Source: JBOHER01 sp050701115
GTDB lineage: Bacteria > Actinomycetota > Actinomycetes > Mycobacteriales > Pseudonocardiaceae
Length of the DNA: 29,319 nucleotides
Direction: 5' to 3'
Assembly: GCA_050701115.1 (NCBI GenBank)
Contig: JBOHER010000061.1
Location: 1-29,319 of the forward strand
Below the pieces are notes generated by a model, which did not search any database, had not been told where the DNA came from, and saw nothing but the letters and a program-made list of their open reading frames with translations. This document shows positions 22,616 through 29,319 of this stretch, in pieces (position 1 is the stretch's first letter; every line of letters starts with the position of its first letter). Made by a program: the position numbers and the translations under genes.

Positions 22616-22966
22616 TCAGCCGCAGTCGGCCACCGGGCGCAGGCTCGCAGCGCGCTCCGGCCACCATCCGGACACGCCGGCCAGCGCGATCAGTGCTCCG
22701 GCAACCAGGGTGAGGCCGACTCCGGCACGCAGCAGGCCTGGACCGCGCACCGGACCGGCGTCACCCAACGGCCACGCCACCAGTGCGACCAGCGCCGCGG
22801 CCAGCACGGCGATCACTAGCGCGCTCAGGGCGAGGAGGCCCGCGGTGACCTGCAACTCGTAGGGCCCACGTGGACTCAGGAGCACTCCACACAGGCCGAT
22901 GAACCCGATCAGCGCGAGCTGGATGCTGCTCCAGCCTCTGGCCCGGCCGTCGTTGGCGAACGTCAC
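22616..22966 (-). CDS. Small membrane protein of unknown function
   Basis: GTG 22966 opens 116 codons (TFANDGRARGWSSIQLALIG). Three hydrophobic segments are visible: IQLALIGFIGLCGVLLSP, TAGLLALSALVIAVLAAALV and GVGLTLVAGALIALAGVSG. There is no strong ribosome-binding site. It lies 49 bp upstream of the molybdopterin oxidoreductase start on the same strand and is divergent from the SDR gene, with only 62 bp between starts, so both promoters must sit in that gap. The function is unknown. Confidence 0.65.
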   Translation of the reverse strand: MTFANDGRARGWSSIQLALIGFIGLCGVLLSPRGPYELQVTAGLLALSALVIAVLAAALVALVAWPLGDAGPVRGPGLLRAGVGLTLVAGALIALAGVSGWWPERAASLRPVADCG

Positions 22967-23028
22967 AAAGTTTCGGAAGTGAGCGTCGGTTAACCTTCTC
23001 AGGACCGGCGAAAGGAACGGAAAGCACC

Positions 23029-23787
23029 ATGCAACTCACCGACACCGCTGCGATCGTCACCGGCGGCGCATCCGGACTCGGCGGCGCCACCGCGAAGGCA
23101 CTGGCGGCCAAGGGAGCGCAGGTCTTCGGGCTCGACCTCGCGGCGTCCATCGAGAAGGCCGAGCAGGTCGAAGGGGTGACCCTGATCGAGGCCGACGTGG
23201 CCAATGCCGGGCAGGTCCAGGCTGCCGTCGACACCGCTGCCGGGTCGGGTGTTCCGCTGCGCACGGTGGTCAACTGCGCGGGTGTCGGCTGGGCAGGCCG
23301 GATCCTGTCCAAGAACGGCCCGCACGACCTTGAGCTCTTCCGCAAGGTGCTCGAGGTGAACCTGCTCGGCACGTTCAACGTGATGCGCCTCGCCGCCGAG
23401 GCCATCGCCAAGACCGACACCCTGGGCGACGACCAGCGCGGGGTGGTCATCAACACCGCTTCGATCGCGGCGTTCGACGGGCAGATCGGCCAGATCGCCT
23501 ACTCGGCGTCCAAGAGCGGGGTGGCGGGCATGACCCTGCCCGCGGCACGCGACCTCGCCCAGTTCGGCATCCGCGTGCTGACCATCGCCCCTGGCATCAT
23601 CGACACCCCCATGCTCGCCGGCGTGTCCGAGGACTTCCGGGCCGGCCTTGCCGCGGGCGTGCCGTTCCCCAAGCGCCTCGGCCGTCCTGATGAGTACGCC
23701 CAGTTGGCGGTCAGCATCATCGAGCACGACTACCTGAACGGCGAGGTCATCCGCATGGACGGATCCCTCCGGATGGCCCCCCGCTAG
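23029..23787 (+). CDS. SDR dehydrogenase, type II 3-hydroxyacyl-CoA dehydrogenase-like
   Basis: ATG 23029 behind GAAAGGAACGGAAAG gives 252 residues. Classical short-chain dehydrogenase motifs: TGGASGLG (11-18) for NAD(P), acidic Asp36-type residue in VFGLDLA favouring NAD, VNCAGVGWAGR, and the catalytic Ser145, Tyr158 and Lys162 (NTASIAAFDGQIGQIAYSAS then K). The insertion region AFDGQIGQ, the tail PFPKRLGRPDEYAQL and the ending GEVIRMDGSLRMAPR match the HSD17B10-like 3-hydroxyacyl-CoA dehydrogenases, which oxidise 3-hydroxyacyl-CoA (often 2-methyl-3-hydroxybutyryl-CoA) in fatty acid or isoleucine breakdown. It stands alone on its strand and converges on the nuclease gene. Confidence 0.93.
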   Translation: MQLTDTAAIVTGGASGLGGATAKALAAKGAQVFGLDLAASIEKAEQVEGVTLIEADVANAGQVQAAVDTAAGSGVPLRTVVNCAGVGWAGRILSKNGPHDLELFRKVLEVNLLGTFNVMRLAAEAIAKTDTLGDDQRGVVINTASIAAFDGQIGQIAYSASKSGVAGMTLPAARDLAQFGIRVLTIAPGIIDTPMLAGVSEDFRAGLAAGVPFPKRLGRPDEYAQLAVSIIEHDYLNGEVIRMDGSLRMAPR

Positions 23788-23794
23788 CCGCATC

Positions 23795-23920
23795 GTGTCC
23801 GCGCTCTGGGCGCACGTGTCCGCGCTCTGCGTACACGTGTTTGCGTTTCGTGTACACGTGCTCAGCATCCAGGGCGCGACACGAGTACCTGAAGCGCGGA
23901 CACGCGTACCTGAAGCGTGG
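23795..23920. repeat. Six contiguous 21-bp units forming an imperfect long hairpin between convergent genes
   Basis: The 126 bp divide into six 21-bp units starting at 23795, 23816, 23837, 23858, 23879 and 23900. Units 1-3 read GTGTCCGCGCTCTGCGTACAC and relatives (shown here to 21 positions as GTGTccgcgctct plus gYRCAC). Units 5-6 are the same family reversed (on the minus strand GTGTCCGCGCTTCAGGTAC plus 2 bases), and unit 4 is the most diverged. The left and right halves are thus imperfect inverted copies of about 45 bp, able to form a long stem around unit 4. It fills the gap between the stops of the SDR gene (23787) and the nuclease gene (23924), so a bidirectional terminator role is plausible. 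Similar intergenic sequences are, as I recall, scattered in Pseudonocardiaceae genomes, which I cannot check. Confidence 0.8.
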
Positions 23921-23923
23921 ACA

Positions 23924-25564
23924 CTACAGGTCGTCGATGAACGGGATGTCCTGCACCCCGGGGCCGGTCATCCACGCGCGCAGCACGTAGGTCGCGTGCA
24001 CGTCGTCGGCGTTGTAGCGCAGTAGCCGCTCCCGTTGCGCGGGATCGGGCGGGCCGCCGTTCAGGCCGACCGCTTCGCGGTACCAGCGCATGGATGCCTC
24101 CCCACCGGCCTCCGGATCGTGCCAGGAGAATCCGGCGACCGGCGCGATGACCTTGAGCCCCTTGCCGTGCGTACACAGGAAACTGTCCGACACGCTACGG
24201 AACAGGTCGACCCACTCCTCGGAGTCTACAAAGGACTGAACCTCGGCACGGTCCGGAACACCCTGGACGTCAGCGAACCGGCGAGCTGAGGAGAGCAGCC
24301 AACGATTCTCGGCGAGCGCGTTGTAGCAATAGGCACGGAAAGTCAGCCCTCGGGCGAGCGCTCGTGTCCGGACATCGCGGAACCACTGCCAGAACTCGGC
24401 GAACGAACGGGCCTCGTCATCCGTGGGCACGGGGTCCCAGGTCGCGAAGGCGTGATATCCCTGGCGCACGCCGATATCCACCCCGGTCAGCAGCGCACCC
24501 CACAGGTAGGCACCGTGATCGGCGAAGCTCTCCATGTCGACATCGACTTCCACGTCAGCCCGCGGGACGGTGACGTCGGCCACCCTGCGCACCACGGTCA
24601 GATCGGCCAGCCACGCACGCGCGAGCACCACCGAGTTGACAAAGGTGGTGCCGGTGAAGAAAATCGGCGACTCCGCACCGAGATCAAGCGCGGCCAGATC
24701 ATCCACTGTGGACACTCCGACCTTGCGCAGCTCCATGGCGTCGTCGCCGCGGACCACCAGGCTGACATCCCTGCTCGCGGTCAGCACGCTCTCGCAGATC
24801 GGCCACCACGGACACTGCTTGCACTCCACGATCCGGGACGGCTGTGCGAGTGGTTCGGCTCCGGTGGCCGCGGCGGTCGCCACCGCGAGCCGATCGGCGA
24901 ACCGGGATGCGTACTCCTGCTGGGCACTCGCGCCGCCGGGGAAGGTGCTCGCGTCCAGGTCGTGCCACACCACCACATCAGCGTCCAGCCCGATCACCCC
25001 GCCGCGAGCGCGACCCGGCTCGACATGGCCCACCGCGCGCAGCAACTCGCGCACGTGCACCAGCCGCAGCTGATCACGAGGGTACGAGCGCACCTTGCGC
25101 GCCGGGTCGGGCTGCGCATTGTCCGGGTTCAGGTCGGTCAGCGTGGTGGTGCTGGCACCCTCTCCCGGATCGCTGATCCGGTGGCGCACCACCAGCACCG
25201 GCACATAGCCCCGCTCGGTGCGCACCAGTAGTTCGGCACCGCCGCGCCTGCCGCCCTCGGCATCGGCAGGCAGCAAGGCGCCCGAGATGAATGCCGCACC
25301 CTCGGCAAGGGCCCGCACGGTGATCTCCACCCGGCGAGCGGGCGACAGTTCGGGCGGCACCGACACCCAGCCCACACCGCCCACCGCCGCCCGCAGCAAC
25401 TCCACGATCTCCTGCCGGTGCGCCCGCGCGTCGGCGATGCGCTGCTCGGTCGCCAGATCCTGGGGCGCGAGCTCAGTGCCGCGCATGGTGGGGTCGTGCT
25501 CGAGATGCACGCGGCGACGGCACCGCGTCACCACTCCGGAATCCAACAGCACGTCACCCTGCAC
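23924..25564 (-). CDS. TM0106-type RecB-like nuclease with RNase H-like (DEDDy) domain
   Basis: GTG 25564 gives 546 residues (GTG 25552 is an alternative). The N-terminal half matches the TM0106 RecB-family nucleases: Cys15 (SGVVTRCRRRVHLEHDP) plus Cys248, Cys251 and Cys257 (ECKQCPWWPIC) form the split four-Cys iron-sulfur site seen in Cas4/AddB-like nucleases. The PD-(D/E)xK core is not obvious; the strand GYVPVLVVRHRISDP lacks the expected acidic-x-Lys. A small helix-hairpin region (LRKVGVSTVDDLAALDLG) follows. Residues about 338-535 are an RNase H-like exonuclease domain with VDVDMESF (Asp343, Glu345) and the closing Tyr517-x3-Asp521 (RYNADDVHATYVLR). It probably degrades or processes nucleic acid; its biological role is unknown. 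No Cas genes are present nearby. Confidence 0.9.
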   Translation of the reverse strand: MQGDVLLDSGVVTRCRRRVHLEHDPTMRGTELAPQDLATEQRIADARAHRQEIVELLRAAVGGVGWVSVPPELSPARRVEITVRALAEGAAFISGALLPADAEGGRRGGAELLVRTERGYVPVLVVRHRISDPGEGASTTTLTDLNPDNAQPDPARKVRSYPRDQLRLVHVRELLRAVGHVEPGRARGGVIGLDADVVVWHDLDASTFPGGASAQQEYASRFADRLAVATAAATGAEPLAQPSRIVECKQCPWWPICESVLTASRDVSLVVRGDDAMELRKVGVSTVDDLAALDLGAESPIFFTGTTFVNSVVLARAWLADLTVVRRVADVTVPRADVEVDVDMESFADHGAYLWGALLTGVDIGVRQGYHAFATWDPVPTDDEARSFAEFWQWFRDVRTRALARGLTFRAYCYNALAENRWLLSSARRFADVQGVPDRAEVQSFVDSEEWVDLFRSVSDSFLCTHGKGLKVIAPVAGFSWHDPEAGGEASMRWYREAVGLNGGPPDPAQRERLLRYNADDVHATYVLRAWMTGPGVQDIPFIDDL

Positions 25565-25679
25565 CCTTCCAGCCTATGCGGCACCGCCGACACGCTCCGC
25601 ACACGCGGTCACCTCCACCGTGCTCACGGCGGACGCGCCAAGTAAGTTGATCCCCACACACGGTGTCTCATTCAAACTC

Positions 25680-25782
25680 GCGCTATTCACGCGGTGGGCG
25701 GTTGCGAATTGTGCTGCTACCTGCACCGACCGCTCGCACGGGCCTGGCGGCCCGCGTTCGCTGGGTCGGTTGTGAATAGCGC
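25680..25782. repeat. Widely spaced 11-bp inverted repeat upstream of the DUF6474-like gene
   Basis: GCGCTATTCAC (25680-25690) and GTGAATAGCGC (25772-25782) are perfect complements 81 bp apart, inside the 243-bp gap between the divergent nuclease and DUF6474-like genes. A partial third match (GCGGTTGCGAATT, near 25701) lies beside GTCGGTTGTGAATAG. The arrangement could be paired operator sites with DNA looping, or a chance repeat. Confidence 0.35.
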
Positions 25783-25807
25783 TCACGACGTCGAGGGCAA
25801 AGGCAGC

Positions 25808-26245
25808 ATGAAGGCAGAGGGCTTCACCCGCAAGAAGGCCAAGAACGTGGTGCGCGTTGCCAAGGTCATCTGGCCTGCGCTGGTCCCCGTGCTGGCACCG
25901 TTCGCGGTGCGCGCCACCAGCGCGGTCCGTGAGGCCTACGACCGGCACAAGGCGCGTCGGCTCGGTATCGACATCGACTCGCTAGGCGGGTTCCAGGGAC
26001 GAGGGGCACGCCTGCGCGCGCGGATCGCAGGCCTCTCGGACGGGATCGGCGAGCTGCGGGCGGCCGGAACCGCCGAAGGCATCCGGTTCGCCGACCGGTG
26101 TGCGTCGACAGTTCGCCCGCTGGACGCCGCGATCCGGGCCGCCGAGCGGATGCCTGCCCCCCGCCGGAAGGCGGCGCACCGGGCGGTGGCCGAGGAACTC
26201 GATCGTCTCGAGGCCGAACTGCTGCACCACCTCGGCGTCGATTAG
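25808..26245 (+). CDS. DUF6474-like protein
   Basis: ATG 25808, with AAAGG 6 bp upstream, gives 145 residues; GTG 25772 upstream would run through the right arm of the inverted repeat. The basic start KAEGFTRKKAKNVVRVAKVI is followed by a moderately hydrophobic helix (WPALVPVLAPFAVRATSAV), then the basic motif YDRHKARRLGIDIDSLGGFQ and GRGARLRARIAGLSDGI, which I recall from the actinobacterial family DUF6474. The rest is helical and charged, ending ELDRLEAELLHHLGVD. Function unknown. It stands alone between the nuclease gene and a small membrane protein gene. Confidence 0.75.
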   Translation: MKAEGFTRKKAKNVVRVAKVIWPALVPVLAPFAVRATSAVREAYDRHKARRLGIDIDSLGGFQGRGARLRARIAGLSDGIGELRAAGTAEGIRFADRCASTVRPLDAAIRAAERMPAPRRKAAHRAVAEELDRLEAELLHHLGVD

Positions 26246-26358
26246 CTCAGGGCGCTCCGCCGCCGAAATATCTGGCGGGGCACCCGCACCCGGGACTCCC
26301 GATCGCATACCCTGATCCGGTGAGATCTGGCCGGGGGAAACACGCACCGGAGGGCACC

Positions 26359-26865
26359 TTGCGTGCACTCCGGGGTTCCTTGCTGGCCGCGAGTTCGGCC
26401 GCACTGGCCAGCACCGCGCACGCGGCGGCCGACGGTGGCCTGCCCGATGCCTCGGGGACCGTCGTGCTCACCGCGCTCATCGGCTGGACGGCCACCTCGC
26501 TGGCCGACAAGGTGCGCGGCCCGCTCGGCATCCTGGCCATGCTGGGGGCTGCGCAGCTACTGATGCACCTCGTGCTGACCGCGCTCAATACCCATCCTGG
26601 CGCGGGCAACCACGTCGATCCGATCGCCATGACGTCGGCGCACGTCGTGGCCACGCTGCTCACCGCGGTACTGCTGGCCCACGCCGAGCGGGGCTTGCTG
26701 CTGGCCACCGCCGCCCTGCGGCGGCTGCTGCCTGTGCTGTGGTCACCCCCGGTTCCCAGCGTGCCCATCTCCACGGTGGTGCACCCTGCGGCTGCGGGCG
26801 CACGGGCCGTCGACGTGCTGCTGCGCCGGGTCTGTGCCCGGCGCGGCCCACCCGTGCACTCCTGA
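26359..26865 (+). CDS. Small polytopic membrane protein upstream of the copper operon
   Basis: I choose TTG 26359, 4 bp after GGAGGG, giving 168 residues; GTG 26320 would add 13 polar residues and lacks a ribosome-binding site. The start (RALRGSLLAASSAALASTAH) looks like a signal or first membrane segment. Three further hydrophobic segments follow: TVVLTALIGWTATSLA, LGILAMLGAAQLLMHLVLTA and HVVATLLTAVLLAHAERGLL. His residues occur in or near the segments (LMHLVL, HPGAGNHVD, SAHVVAT). It lies 68 bp upstream of ycnI on the same strand, and similar small membrane proteins often accompany YcnI/CopC/CopD genes in actinobacteria, so a metal-related role is possible (inference). Confidence 0.75.
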   Translation: MRALRGSLLAASSAALASTAHAAADGGLPDASGTVVLTALIGWTATSLADKVRGPLGILAMLGAAQLLMHLVLTALNTHPGAGNHVDPIAMTSAHVVATLLTAVLLAHAERGLLLATAALRRLLPVLWSPPVPSVPISTVVHPAAAGARAVDVLLRRVCARRGPPVHS

Positions 26866-26933
26866 ATCCCACCTCCCGTCACCAGCGCTGCGCAACCAGC
26901 GGCGCTGTTCCACAGCCAATTCAGGAGCAGTAA

Positions 26934-27686
26934 ATGTCGACAAATCGACTAATTTCCCGTGCCGCCGCACTCACGGCGGCCATCTCCATCACCGGCCTGT
27001 TCGCAGCCGGAACCGCGTCCGCGCACGTCACGGCCAACATCTATGGCAAGCCCGCCGAGCAGGGCGGCTACACCGCCATCGTCTTCAGGGTGCCCAACGA
27101 GGAGGCCGACGCGGGCACGGTCAAGGTCGAGATCAGCATCGCCCCCGAGTACGCACTCGGCTCCGCCCGCACCAAGCCGATTCCCGGCTGGCAGGCCGAG
27201 GTCACCAAGACCAAGCTGGACCAGCCGGTGACCAGCGCAGGCGGCGCCCAGCTGGACGAGGTCGTCACCAAGGTCACCTGGACGGCCGAGCGCGGACACA
27301 AGATCGCCGCGGGTTCGGGTGAGTACGAGGAGTTCGCGCTCAGCGCCGGGCCGCTGCCCACCGACGTGGACACCCTCGTGCTGCCCGCCGCCCAGCACTA
27401 CGAGGGCGGCAAGGTGATCAACTGGGACGCACCGCCTGCCGCCGATGGCGCGGAGGAACCCGAGCGGCCGGCCCCCGTCGTCGAGCTCGCCGAGTCCTCC
27501 GGTGACGGGCACGGCGGCGTGACGGCCACCAGTGGCTCGGAGGAGGACGCCGCGGCCGCCGTGGACACCACCGCACGTTGGCTGGGCGGCATCGGGCTGG
27601 CCATCGGCGCACTCGGGCTCGGCTTCGGCGCAGGCGCGACCCTGCGGGCCCGCAAGGCGCTCGCGGGAGCCAAGGACACCCCGTGA
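26934..27686 (+). CDS. ycnI: YcnI family copper-binding protein (DUF1775)
   Basis: ATG 26934 follows AGGAG by 6 bp. 250 residues. A signal peptide (SRAAALTAAISITGLFAAG then TASA) is cleaved after Ala30, leaving His31 at the mature N-terminus (HVTANIYG). In YcnI proteins the N-terminal His binds Cu(II). The DUF1775 body follows (YTAIVFRVPNEEADAGTVKV, PIPGWQAEV, KVTWTAERG, VINWDAPP). A Pro/Glu/Gly-rich linker and a single C-terminal membrane span (WLGGIGLAIGALGLGFGAGA) tether it to the outer face of the membrane. Its stop overlaps the copC start (GTGA at 27683), so the two are co-translated; together with copD this is a copper acquisition or handling operon. Confidence 0.93.
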   Translation: MSTNRLISRAAALTAAISITGLFAAGTASAHVTANIYGKPAEQGGYTAIVFRVPNEEADAGTVKVEISIAPEYALGSARTKPIPGWQAEVTKTKLDQPVTSAGGAQLDEVVTKVTWTAERGHKIAAGSGEYEEFALSAGPLPTDVDTLVLPAAQHYEGGKVINWDAPPAADGAEEPERPAPVVELAESSGDGHGGVTATSGSEEDAAAAVDTTARWLGGIGLAIGALGLGFGAGATLRARKALAGAKDTP

Positions 27687-28231
27687 AGCAGCTGACCGTC
27701 GGTGCTCTGCTCGCGGTGTGCGCCGTGCTCGGGTTGGGCACGCCTGCCTCGGCGCACAACGTGCTGATCTCCTCCGACCCGGACAAGGGCGCCTCGCTCG
27801 ACGCCGGGCCGGAGCAGGTCACGTTGACGTTCGACCAGTCCATCCAGTCCGGCGACGTCAATCAGATCGCGGTGACCGGGCCGGGCGGTACCCAGTGGAC
27901 GACCGGACCAGTCGAGGTCGACCGGAACGTGGCGACCGTCCCGGTCGCGCCGTTAGGACCGGCAGGCGAGTACACCATCGGCTACCGGGTGCTCTCCTCG
28001 GACGGTCACCCGGTGTCCGGCGAGATCCCGTTCACGCTGACCAAGGCAGGCAGCGGCCTCCCGACCCCGACCACCCCAGAGCAGCCCGATGCCCAGCCGG
28101 ATCCGGACCAGCCGGATGCCGACGATGCCGGCTCAAGCGGGCTGCCGCTGTGGGTCTGGATCGCGGGCGCGGTCGCCTTGCTCGCGGCCGGTCTCGTGCT
28201 GGCCTTGCGACTCGGGAAAGAACCACGCTGA
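27683..28231 (+). CDS. copC: CopC family copper-binding protein, membrane-tethered
   Basis: GTG 27683 overlaps the ycnI stop and gives 182 residues. The signal peptide ends ASA, exposing His25 (HNVLISSDPDKGASL), and SSDGHPVSG supplies Asp107 and His109. His-Asp-His is the Cu(II) site of CopC proteins. The beta-sandwich body runs to about residue 120 (FTLTKAG), then a Pro/Asp-rich linker (PTTPEQPDAQPDPDQPDADD) and one C-terminal membrane span (PLWVWIAGAVALLAAGLVLA) with a basic end. The Met-rich Cu(I) site of plasmid CopC is absent, as is usual in the actinobacterial form. The stop overlaps the copD start by one base. Confidence 0.94.
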   Translation: MKQLTVGALLAVCAVLGLGTPASAHNVLISSDPDKGASLDAGPEQVTLTFDQSIQSGDVNQIAVTGPGGTQWTTGPVEVDRNVATVPVAPLGPAGEYTIGYRVLSSDGHPVSGEIPFTLTKAGSGLPTPTTPEQPDAQPDPDQPDADDAGSSGLPLWVWIAGAVALLAAGLVLALRLGKEPR

Positions 28232-29256
28232 TGGCCAAGGCGACCAAGACCACCGTTTCGGTTCGCTACCCACCGCTGATCGTCGCGGCGACCACCGCGC
28301 TGCTCGGCACGTTGATCGGGGTCGCGCTGACCAGCCTGGCCCCGATCCCCGGGGTAGTCGATCCGGGCACGGTGGTCTTGGTCGCCATCCCGGTCGTCCG
28401 GGTGCTGCTGAACATCGCCGCGGTGGCCACCATCGGCCTGTCCCTGCTGTCCGTACTCGTCGGGCACGACCGGCCGACACTGTCCGAGCCGATCCTGGTG
28501 ATCGCTCGGCGGGCGGCGGTGGTGTCCTCGCTGATCTGGTCGGTCAGCGCCCTGGTCGCGCTGATCCTGCAGACCGCCGAGTTCCAGGTCCGGTCCAGCA
28601 CGATCCGGTTCGGGGATGTCTGGGCCTACGTAGTGCGGATCGGTGCGGGCAAGGCGCTCCTGATCGTCGCCGTGCTGGCGCTTGTGCACACCGCGCTCGG
28701 CGTGCTGGCGCTCCGCTACGGCGAGAAGGTGCCTGCCGAGGCCAGGGTGGGGCTCGGCCTGTTCGCGCTGCTACCGCTCCCGGTGACCGGTCACGCGTCG
28801 AACTGGGTCTACCACGACTACACGATGATCTCGATAGAGCTGCACGTGATGAGCGCGGTGGCCTGGACCGGCGGGCTCGGCGCGATGGCCGTGCTGCTGG
28901 CGGGCAACCGGGCACTGCTGGCGCAAGCGCTGCCCAAGTTCTCCCGGCTCGCCACCGTGTGCCTGCTGGTGTCGGTGGCCACCGGGCTGTTCAACGGGAT
29001 CGTGGAGATCCAGCGCAACCCCACGATGACCTTCTGGCAGGGTCTGTTCGGCACGCCGTACGGCCAGCTGGTGATCGGCAAGCTGCTCTGTGTCTGTGCG
29101 ATCGCGGTGATCGGCGCCCGGATGCGCTGGCGGCTGCTACCGCACATCGCCGCCCACAAGCGGACCGCCTTCGTCGGTTGGGCCACCCTCGAACTGGCGA
29201 TCATGGGCCTGGCCTTCGGTTTCGCGGTGGTGCTCACCCGCGCGCCCGTCGCCTGA
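28231..29256 (+). CDS. copD: CopD family copper transport membrane protein
   Basis: ATG 28231 shares its A with the copC stop. 341 residues with about nine membrane segments. The CopD domain is in the C-terminal half: LPVTGHASNWVYHDYTMISI then ELHVMSAVAWTGGLGAMAVL, with conserved His residues in the membrane that would guide copper, followed by FSRLATVCLLVSVATGLFNG and GQLVIGKLLCVCAIAV. CopD is thought to bring copper delivered by CopC into the cytoplasm. The protein lacks the C-terminal CtaG-like domain found in long actinobacterial CopD fusions. Last gene of the ycnI-copC-copD operon, followed by a hairpin. Confidence 0.92.
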   Translation: MAKATKTTVSVRYPPLIVAATTALLGTLIGVALTSLAPIPGVVDPGTVVLVAIPVVRVLLNIAAVATIGLSLLSVLVGHDRPTLSEPILVIARRAAVVSSLIWSVSALVALILQTAEFQVRSSTIRFGDVWAYVVRIGAGKALLIVAVLALVHTALGVLALRYGEKVPAEARVGLGLFALLPLPVTGHASNWVYHDYTMISIELHVMSAVAWTGGLGAMAVLLAGNRALLAQALPKFSRLATVCLLVSVATGLFNGIVEIQRNPTMTFWQGLFGTPYGQLVIGKLLCVCAIAVIGARMRWRLLPHIAAHKRTAFVGWATLELAIMGLAFGFAVVLTRAPVA

Positions 29257-29260
29257 CCGA

Positions 29261-29304
29261 TCGTGAGTGATTATGGCCGCTATAGGAACCACAATCACTC
29301 ACGA
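29261..29304. terminator. 44-bp hairpin after copD
   Basis: Two 16-bp arms, 29261-29276 (TCGTGAGTGATTATGG) and 29289-29304 (CCACAATCACTCACGA), pair with one A-C mismatch around a 12-nt loop. On a minus-strand transcript the mismatch becomes a G-U pair, so the structure would be intact for transcription coming from the right. It starts 4 bp after the copD stop and has no T-run. I read it as a terminator, perhaps bidirectional, of an intergenic repeat type. Confidence 0.65.
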
Positions 29305-29319
29305 CACCCCGTTCTAAGG

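Noticed and set aside
22111..22713. 200-codon plus-strand frame over the molybdopterin oxidoreductase start
   Set aside because: It is antisense to the conserved [4Fe-4S] domain and has no recognisable domain or ribosome-binding site.
23795..23920. CRISPR array
   Set aside because: The 21-bp units are contiguous with no spacers, differ from each other, and reverse orientation in the middle; no cas genes are nearby.
23924..25564. Cas4 or part of a CRISPR adaptation module
   Set aside because: The Cys pattern is shared with Cas4, but length, the RNase H-like C-terminal domain and the context fit the TM0106 family instead.

Overview
The window is very GC-rich, with short intergenic gaps, many GTG/TTG starts and ATGA/GTGA stop-start overlaps. 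Together with the gene content this points to an actinomycete chromosome, most likely Pseudonocardiaceae-like (Amycolatopsis/Saccharomonospora type). That placement is inference from style and families; no rRNA or other taxonomic marker is present, and I see no tRNA, CRISPR array, insertion sequence or phage gene.

Left part (1-3255). The 3' end of a membrane-anchored extracytoplasmic protein is followed by a decayed patch: a 21-codon reverse-strand remnant that looks like the start of an AAA-type ATPase gene, a cluster of TGACACTG half-sites, and a galT with two independent lesions (a -1 frameshift and an in-frame loss of the segment between its two FENR motifs). galK next to it is intact. 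A gene-poor stretch of about 316 bp follows.

Cell-surface glycan and acylation region (3256-19178). A tight operon encodes a small anchored extracytoplasmic protein, a degenerate acyltransferase-3-like membrane protein lacking the catalytic Arg, and a complete acyltransferase-3. Next come a large TWQEEL-type anchored protein and, on the other strand, a second complete acyltransferase-3. A plus-strand run then encodes a two-domain glycosyltransferase with a C-terminal coiled coil, an AlgJ/AlgX-like SGNH O-acetyltransferase, a coiled-coil methyltransferase-like protein, and a tandem double GT-B glycosyltransferase. Facing it tail-to-tail on the minus strand are an FkbM/coiled-coil/methyltransferase fusion and a methyltransferase with an Ig-like C-terminal domain. 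The reading is assembly, methylation and O-acylation of an envelope or secreted polysaccharide. The C-terminal domains of the anchored proteins at 2-619, 3256-3921 and 6163-7353 look like one paralogous family, which I do not recognise as a characterised family.

Middle to right part (19358-26865). A 28-residue membrane-peptide ORF is nested antisense in the 3' end of a polytopic membrane protein gene. Upstream on the minus strand lie a molybdopterin oxidoreductase and a small membrane protein. Divergent from these is an SDR dehydrogenase. It converges on a TM0106-type RecB/RNase H-like nuclease across a striking array of six 21-bp units that can fold into a long hairpin. A DUF6474-like protein and a small membrane protein follow.

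Right end (26934-29319). A copper-handling operon ycnI-copC-copD with overlapping stops and starts ends in a 44-bp hairpin.

The most unusual feature is the acylation/glycan block: catalytic enzymes sit beside apparent pseudoenzymes (acyltransferase Arg to Leu, GT-A DPD to SPQ, a methyltransferase with an eroded SAM motif), coiled-coil tails recur in several enzymes, and an unrecognised extracytoplasmic domain family accompanies the acyltransferases.
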